A stretch of DNA of 45,364 bases, taken from contig CAZDSQ010000003.1 of NCBI GenBank assembly GCA_964508295.1, positions 1 through 45,364 of the forward strand, written 5' to 3'. The position numbers and the translations under genes are program-made. The DNA comes from SIG578 sp964508295 (GTDB taxonomy: Bacteria > Bacillota > Clostridia > Oscillospirales > Ruminococcaceae). Positions 42,131 through 45,364 of the stretch are shown here, piece after piece. The notes below the pieces were generated by a model, which was not told the origin of the DNA, ran no database searches, and worked only from the letters and a program-made list of their open reading frames with translations. Each line of letters opens with the position of its first letter. Position 1 is the stretch's first letter.

Positions 42131-42159
42131 ATTATACTATATTACTATAAAATAATCAA
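42131..42159 (-). promoter_or_regulatory. Promoter of the polysaccharide operon
   Basis: Minus-strand TTGATT (42154-42159), a 17-bp spacer and TATAAT (42131-42136). The leader to the first ATG is about 45-50 nt. No JUMPStart or LoaP-type element was recognised. Confidence 0.75.
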
Positions 42160-42265
42160 GGAATTTTAAGTAAATACTGCATTTTTTATGTACTTTTTTA
42201 CTATAGAATTGGTGAGGTTTTATAAATCTTTCTTGCTAATTGAAATTATATATGTTTCTTTTCAC

Positions 42266-42304
42266 AAAAAGCCCCTGACATGCCGATTTAGCGAGTCAGG
42301 GGCT
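42266..42304 (-). terminator. Terminator upstream of the polysaccharide promoter
   Basis: AGCCCCTGAC (42270-42279) pairs with GTCAGGGGCT (42295-42304), 15-nt loop, with a T-run on the minus strand. No minus-strand gene lies upstream; the next gene to the right is yunB on the plus strand. It may insulate the operon or end an unannotated small transcript. The rest of 42082-42402 holds the operon promoter and AT-rich sequence; I see no other gene. Confidence 0.75.
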
Positions 42305-42402
42305 CAAACTTTAATTATTAGCTTCAACTTTTTACTAATTATTTTTTATATTTTTAACAATTTTTTTGTTTTTTTCATATTGTGCGATAAGGGGGGATTT
42401 TG

Positions 42403-43038
42403 GTGCGCAAACGGTTGAAAAGACCAAGAAAAAACTCGATTTTTCTGCATTTAGGGGCAATTTCGCTCATTTTCTCTATTTTGTTTGTCTTTTGCGACAC
42501 CCGCGTTCGCCCAGTTATAAAAAGAAAGGTGCGCGACTGCGCCAGAACGCAGACTGTTGAGATTCTCAACGAAATTCTGATTAAGGAAATCGACGAGCTT
42601 GAACTGAGCTACGATATGTTTACAAACGTAAAATACGGCTCGAGCGGCACGGTAACCTCTATAGAGTCGGATACGGTGGCGATAAACAAATTCAAAGCAT
42701 CGTTTGCAATATCTATAACACAGGCGCTTGAAAAAATAAACCAATTCGACTTTTACATATGCCTTGGGACGCTGATTGGTCCCGAAATTTTAACCGAAAG
42801 AGGTCCTAAAATTTATTTTAAAGCCTCGTCCTCAGAATATGTTCAAACCGAGATCATAAGCCGATTTGAAGAGGCAGGAATAAACCAGACGGCACACAAG
42901 ATACTATTAGACGTATCGGTAAACATCTGCTGCTACTTCCCCGGCTACACAACCTCGGTTACTGTTCAGAGCGAACTGATATTAGCCGAAACTGTAATAA
43001 TCGGCACAGTACCAAGCTTTTACGCGCCCGGCGGATAG
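42403..43038 (+). CDS. yunB: Sporulation protein YunB
   Basis: A 211-residue membrane-anchored protein with one N-terminal helix (IFLHLGAISLIFSILFVFCDT) and a large outer domain. The pattern of a short basic start, VRDCARTQTVEILNEI, and the C-terminal ILAETVIIGTVPSFYA matches YunB, a mother-cell (sigma-E regulon) sporulation protein in Bacillus. GTG 42403 has GGGGGG six bases upstream; TTG 42400 is too close to it. I could not find a convincing sigma-E promoter in the AT-rich upstream stretch. The stop abuts the stop of the convergent flavin reductase. Confidence 0.85.
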   Translation: MRKRLKRPRKNSIFLHLGAISLIFSILFVFCDTRVRPVIKRKVRDCARTQTVEILNEILIKEIDELELSYDMFTNVKYGSSGTVTSIESDTVAINKFKASFAISITQALEKINQFDFYICLGTLIGPEILTERGPKIYFKASSSEYVQTEIISRFEEAGINQTAHKILLDVSVNICCYFPGYTTSVTVQSELILAETVIIGTVPSFYAPGG

Positions 43039-43605
43039 TTACTTCTTTTTCTTTTTAACAGAATATCCGAAACTGCCGAGCTTTTTACCAAGGTCAAAAT
43101 ACTCGCCGTGGCAATAAGCTGTAAGGCGACATTTATCCATTCGCAGTCTGCCGTTTTCGTCGATATACTGCTCATCGACCAGCACGGCGGTTATCTCAGC
43201 CAGAAACATATCGTGAGTTCCGAGCGGTTTAACCTCAGTTACCTTACATTCAAGGCTTATTGGGCTCTCTGCGATAACAGGAGCTGAAACGGTACTTGCG
43301 CTTTCAGCAGTCAGCTTTAATTTTTTAAATTTATCCATTTTTGCGCCTGTTCGCACTCCGCAGAAATCAGCGGCGCGAACCAGACTTCTGGGCACGAGGT
43401 TTATAACAAACTCGCCCGATTTCTTGATGATATTGTAGGAATGGCGCTCGGGGCGGATCGAAACGTATGTCATAGGCGGTTCTGAGTTTATTATTCCCGT
43501 CCAGGCAATCGTTAAGGCATTGGGCCTGTCTAAGCTTCCGCAGCTTACCAAAACTGCGGGAACAGGTCCTAAAAGTGTTGATGGTTTCCAAGTTACTTTA
43601 GCCAT
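43039..43605 (-). CDS. Flavin reductase-like (FMN-binding split barrel) protein
   Basis: A 188-residue flavoprotein of the flavin-reductase-like domain family. LLGPVPAVLVSCGSLDRPNALTIAWTGIINSEPPMTYVSIRP and GEFVINLVPRSLVRAADFCG are the FMN-binding signature, with HGEYFDLGKKLGSFGYSV typical of the clostridial subgroup. The C-terminus is Lys-rich. ATG after ACGGAGAACAAA. Monocistronic; convergent with yunB with no gap. The physiological reductant and acceptor are unknown. Confidence 0.85.
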   Translation of the reverse strand: MAKVTWKPSTLLGPVPAVLVSCGSLDRPNALTIAWTGIINSEPPMTYVSIRPERHSYNIIKKSGEFVINLVPRSLVRAADFCGVRTGAKMDKFKKLKLTAESASTVSAPVIAESPISLECKVTEVKPLGTHDMFLAEITAVLVDEQYIDENGRLRMDKCRLTAYCHGEYFDLGKKLGSFGYSVKKKKK

Positions 43606-43709
43606 TTTGTTCTCCGTTTTTTTAAATTTTTTATGTTATGAATATTTTGCCCTATCCTTCAAAAACTAACCTTGGACAAAAAAATTAAACAATAAAGGAG
43701 GGCGAAATA

Positions 43710-43913
43710 ATGAAAATTGTTGATAGAATAGCTCTGCTCCTTACAATTATCGGTGCTCTCAACTGGGGAAGCATCGGGCTTTTCAAGTTTGATATCGTTG
43801 CCTGGCTTTTCGGCGGCACCGACGCTATGCTCAGCAGAATTATCTTCACCGTTGTAGGTCTTGCAGGACTCTGGTGCATTACCCTACTTTTCAGAAGCAG
43901 AGAAAACAACTAA
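43710..43913 (+). CDS. DUF378 family small membrane protein
   Basis: A 67-residue protein with two transmembrane helices. VDRIALLLTIIGALNWGSIGLF is the DUF378 N-terminal signature (LNWG), followed by FDIVAWLFGG and a second helix. The family (YuzA-like) is of unknown function. AAAGGAGGGC precedes the ATG. Upstream, TGAATA (43639-43644), 17 bp and AAAACTA (43662-43668) loosely resemble a sigma-G promoter; this is weak. A terminator follows. Confidence 0.8.
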   Translation: MKIVDRIALLLTIIGALNWGSIGLFKFDIVAWLFGGTDAMLSRIIFTVVGLAGLWCITLLFRSRENN

Positions 43914-43919
43914 TTTATG

Positions 43920-43956
43920 AAATCGGATACCATACGGTATCCGATTTCGCCCTTTT
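43920..43956. terminator. Terminator between DUF378 gene and aspS
   Basis: AAATCGGATACC (43920-43931) pairs with GGTATCCGATTT (43936-43947), then CGCCCTTTTTT on the plus strand. It probably serves both convergent genes. Confidence 0.88.
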
Positions 43957-45364
43957 TTACTTATTTTCTTTTGCGATGGGTGCAATATGAAGCTCGGCAA
44001 GCTGGTCTACATCAACCGACGAAGGACACTCTGTCATAAGCTCCATCATATTCTGAACCTTAGGGAATGCAATAACATCTCTAAGGCTCTCTGCACCGAG
44101 CATAAGCATAATGATTCTATCAAGACCGAGACCCATTCCGCCGTGGGGTGGTGCACCGAAGGTAAATGCATCGGTCAGGAAGCCGAATTTCTGATAAGAC
44201 TCCTCATCAGAAAGACCGAGAGCTGAGAACATCTTCTTCTGAAGCACGGGATCGGTTATTCTGATAGATCCGCTGGAAAGCTCGATGCCGTTTAATACGA
44301 GGTCATAAGCCTTGGCTCTTACACTGCCCTTATCTGTGTCAAGCTTTGCGATATCCTCTTCCATAGGAGAGGTAAAGGGGTGGTGCATCGCAACATAGGT
44401 CTGGCTATCCTCATCCCACTCAAAGAAGGGGAACTCGGTGATCCAGAGGAAACACCACTTATTCGGGTCAATAACGTCCATCTTCTTAGCGGCCTCAAGG
44501 CGAAGCATACCGAGAACAGAAAGAACTATCTTATTCTTGCCATCAGCAACAACAAAGATAATGTCGCCGTTTTTAGCGTTCATACGGCTGATGATTGCCT
44601 GCATTTCCTCTTCCTTCATAAACTTAGAGAAGGTGCTCTGCACGCCGTCATCAGTAATCTTTATCCAGGCAAGGCCCCTGCCGCCGATTCCGCGAACCTG
44701 CTCGGTTAATTTATCGAGTTCTTTTCTTGAATATGCCGCTGCGCCGCCCTCTACGCAGATTGCTCTGACGCTACCGGTCTGTGCGGCGGAATTGAATACT
44801 GTAAAGTCACAATCCTTTACAACGTCGGTCAAGTCCTCAATCTCATATCCGAAGCGAACGTCAGGCTTATCCGAGCCGTATTTTTCCATTGCGTCCTTAT
44901 AGGTCATTCTGCGGATGGGGAGAGAAAGCTCTATATCCATACATTCTCTGAAAATGTGCTCTACAAAGCCCTCGCCTATCTTCATAACGTCCTCAACATC
45001 TACATAAGACATTTCAAGGTCAATCTGGGTAAACTCAGGCTGTCTGTCAGCTCTTAAATCCTCATCTCTGAAACAGCGGGCAAACTGAACGTATCTGTCA
45101 AATCCCGAGACCATCAGAAGCTGCTTATAAAGCTGAGGCGACTGAGGAAGTGCATAAAACTTGCCGTCGTGAATTCTTGAAGGAACGAGGAAATCTCGAG
45201 CGCCCTCGGGGGTTGATTTGATTAAAATGGGAGTTTCAATCTCGATAAAGCCGTTTTTATCAAAATAATCTCTTGCGGCCTTAACTATCTTGTGGCGCTT
45301 TATGATATTCTGCTGAAGATCAGCGCGACGAAGGTCAAGATAGCGGTATTTAAGCCTAAGCTCG
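43957..45364 (-). CDS. aspS: Aspartyl-tRNA synthetase, 3' part
   Basis: The C-terminal 468 or so residues of a class IIb synthetase; the reading frame remains open to the window edge, so the N-terminal anticodon-binding domain lies outside. Visible motifs: FLVPSRIHDGKFYALPQSPQ, QFARCFRDEDLRADRQPEFTQIDLEMS (motif 2), the bacterial GAD insertion domain in the middle, and GLGLDRIIMLMLGAESLRDVIAFPK (motif 3). The end TECPSSVDVDQLAELHI is typical. A start at 45114 (an internal Met) is rejected. It charges tRNA-Asp and may charge tRNA-Asn if the genome uses the amidotransferase route. Confidence 0.95.
   Translation of the reverse strand, partial: ELRLKYRYLDLRRADLQQNIIKRHKIVKAARDYFDKNGFIEIETPILIKSTPEGARDFLVPSRIHDGKFYALPQSPQLYKQLLMVSGFDRYVQFARCFRDEDLRADRQPEFTQIDLEMSYVDVEDVMKIGEGFVEHIFRECMDIELSLPIRRMTYKDAMEKYGSDKPDVRFGYEIEDLTDVVKDCDFTVFNSAAQTGSVRAICVEGGAAAYSRKELDKLTEQVRGIGGRGLAWIKITDDGVQSTFSKFMKEEEMQAIISRMNAKNGDIIFVVADGKNKIVLSVLGMLRLEAAKKMDVIDPNKWCFLWITEFPFFEWDEDSQTYVAMHHPFTSPMEEDIAKLDTDKGSVRAKAYDLVLNGIELSSGSIRITDPVLQKKMFSALGLSDEESYQKFGFLTDAFTFGAPPHGGMGLGLDRIIMLMLGAESLRDVIAFPKVQNMMELMTECPSSVDVDQLAELHIAPIAKENK

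Noticed and set aside
42082..42402. JUMPStart or LoaP/RfaH antitermination element before the long operon
   Set aside because: No ops-like sequence or recognisable LoaP leader hairpin was found, and no NusG paralogue is in the window.
43957..45114. aspS beginning at the Met at 45114
   Set aside because: The frame continues without a stop to the window edge and encodes conserved AspRS sequence there, so the gene is truncated by the window, not short.
1..45364. CRISPR array, tRNA or rRNA genes, insertion sequences
   Set aside because: I saw no regularly spaced direct repeats, no cloverleaf or CCA-ending tRNA sequence, no rRNA-like sequence and no transposase reading frame. A tRNAscan or Infernal run would be needed to confirm absence.

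Overview
The window looks like chromosomal DNA of a spore-forming, low-to-moderate-G+C Firmicute of class Clostridia. By eye it is about 40-45% G+C; I did not compute this. The evidence is a complete spoIIAA-spoIIAB-sigF operon, sigG, yunB, a likely small spore-surface protein gene, strong AGGAGG-type ribosome binding sites, many intrinsic terminators and sigma-A promoters of the TTGACA-N17-TATAAT type. A gut Oscillospiraceae/Ruminococcaceae-like genome is my best guess, but this is inference.

Layout. 1-150: tandem palindromes. 151-1134: ddh (meso-diaminopimelate dehydrogenase). 1153-2632: a divergent pair, a Cys/charged-repeat protein and an HTH-S24 regulator with tandem Spo0A boxes at its start site, then a 52-residue protein. 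2717-3936: a formyltransferase/acetyltransferase pair. 4024-5615: DUF554 membrane protein with a LysR regulator, preceded by a candidate small RNA or attenuator. 5978-7795: acpP, a YgjV-like and a DUF2752 membrane protein, and a zinc-ribbon membrane protein. 7835-11744: valS and folC. 11844-13284: spoIIAA-spoIIAB-sigF. 13343-15411: a prophage fragment comprising a truncated minor capsid protein with a zincin-like C-terminus, a 52-residue partner and a GP20-type scaffold. 15419-16189: sigG, facing the fragment, with hairpins on both sides of its start codon.

16277-42081 is one long minus-strand exopolysaccharide/capsule operon of about 25 genes, read from right to left. It starts with the initiating sugar-phosphate transferase behind a near-consensus promoter at 42131-42159 and ends at a terminator next to sigG. 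It encodes UDP-N-acetyl-L-fucosamine synthesis (CapE/CapF/CapG = FnlA/FnlB/FnlC). It also encodes two possible routes to UDP-galacturonate: UDP-glucose dehydrogenase plus a UDP-glucuronate 4-epimerase, and a galacturonokinase-like enzyme plus a sugar nucleotidyltransferase. The remaining genes are six glycosyltransferases or candidates, two acetyltransferases, an EpsG/Wzy-like polymerase and a Wzx flippase split by a frameshift. Less usual members are an asparagine-synthetase-like enzyme without the glutaminase cysteine, a TupA-like ATP-grasp ligase, a CapA-type metallophosphatase, and an HpcH/HpaI aldolase paired with a D-2-hydroxyacid dehydrogenase. I infer an acidic, probably amide-decorated polymer containing FucNAc and galacturonate, possibly with an unusual hydroxy-acid substituent.

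42403-45364: yunB, a flavin-reductase-like protein, a DUF378 protein, and the 3' part of aspS running off the window.

The most interesting items are the carboxyl-modifying and hydroxy-acid modules of the polysaccharide operon, the galacturonokinase, the minor-capsid/metallopeptidase fusion with its small partner, the structured sigG start, and the Spo0A-box-controlled HTH-S24 regulator. No CRISPR array, rRNA, tRNA or complete mobile element was found.
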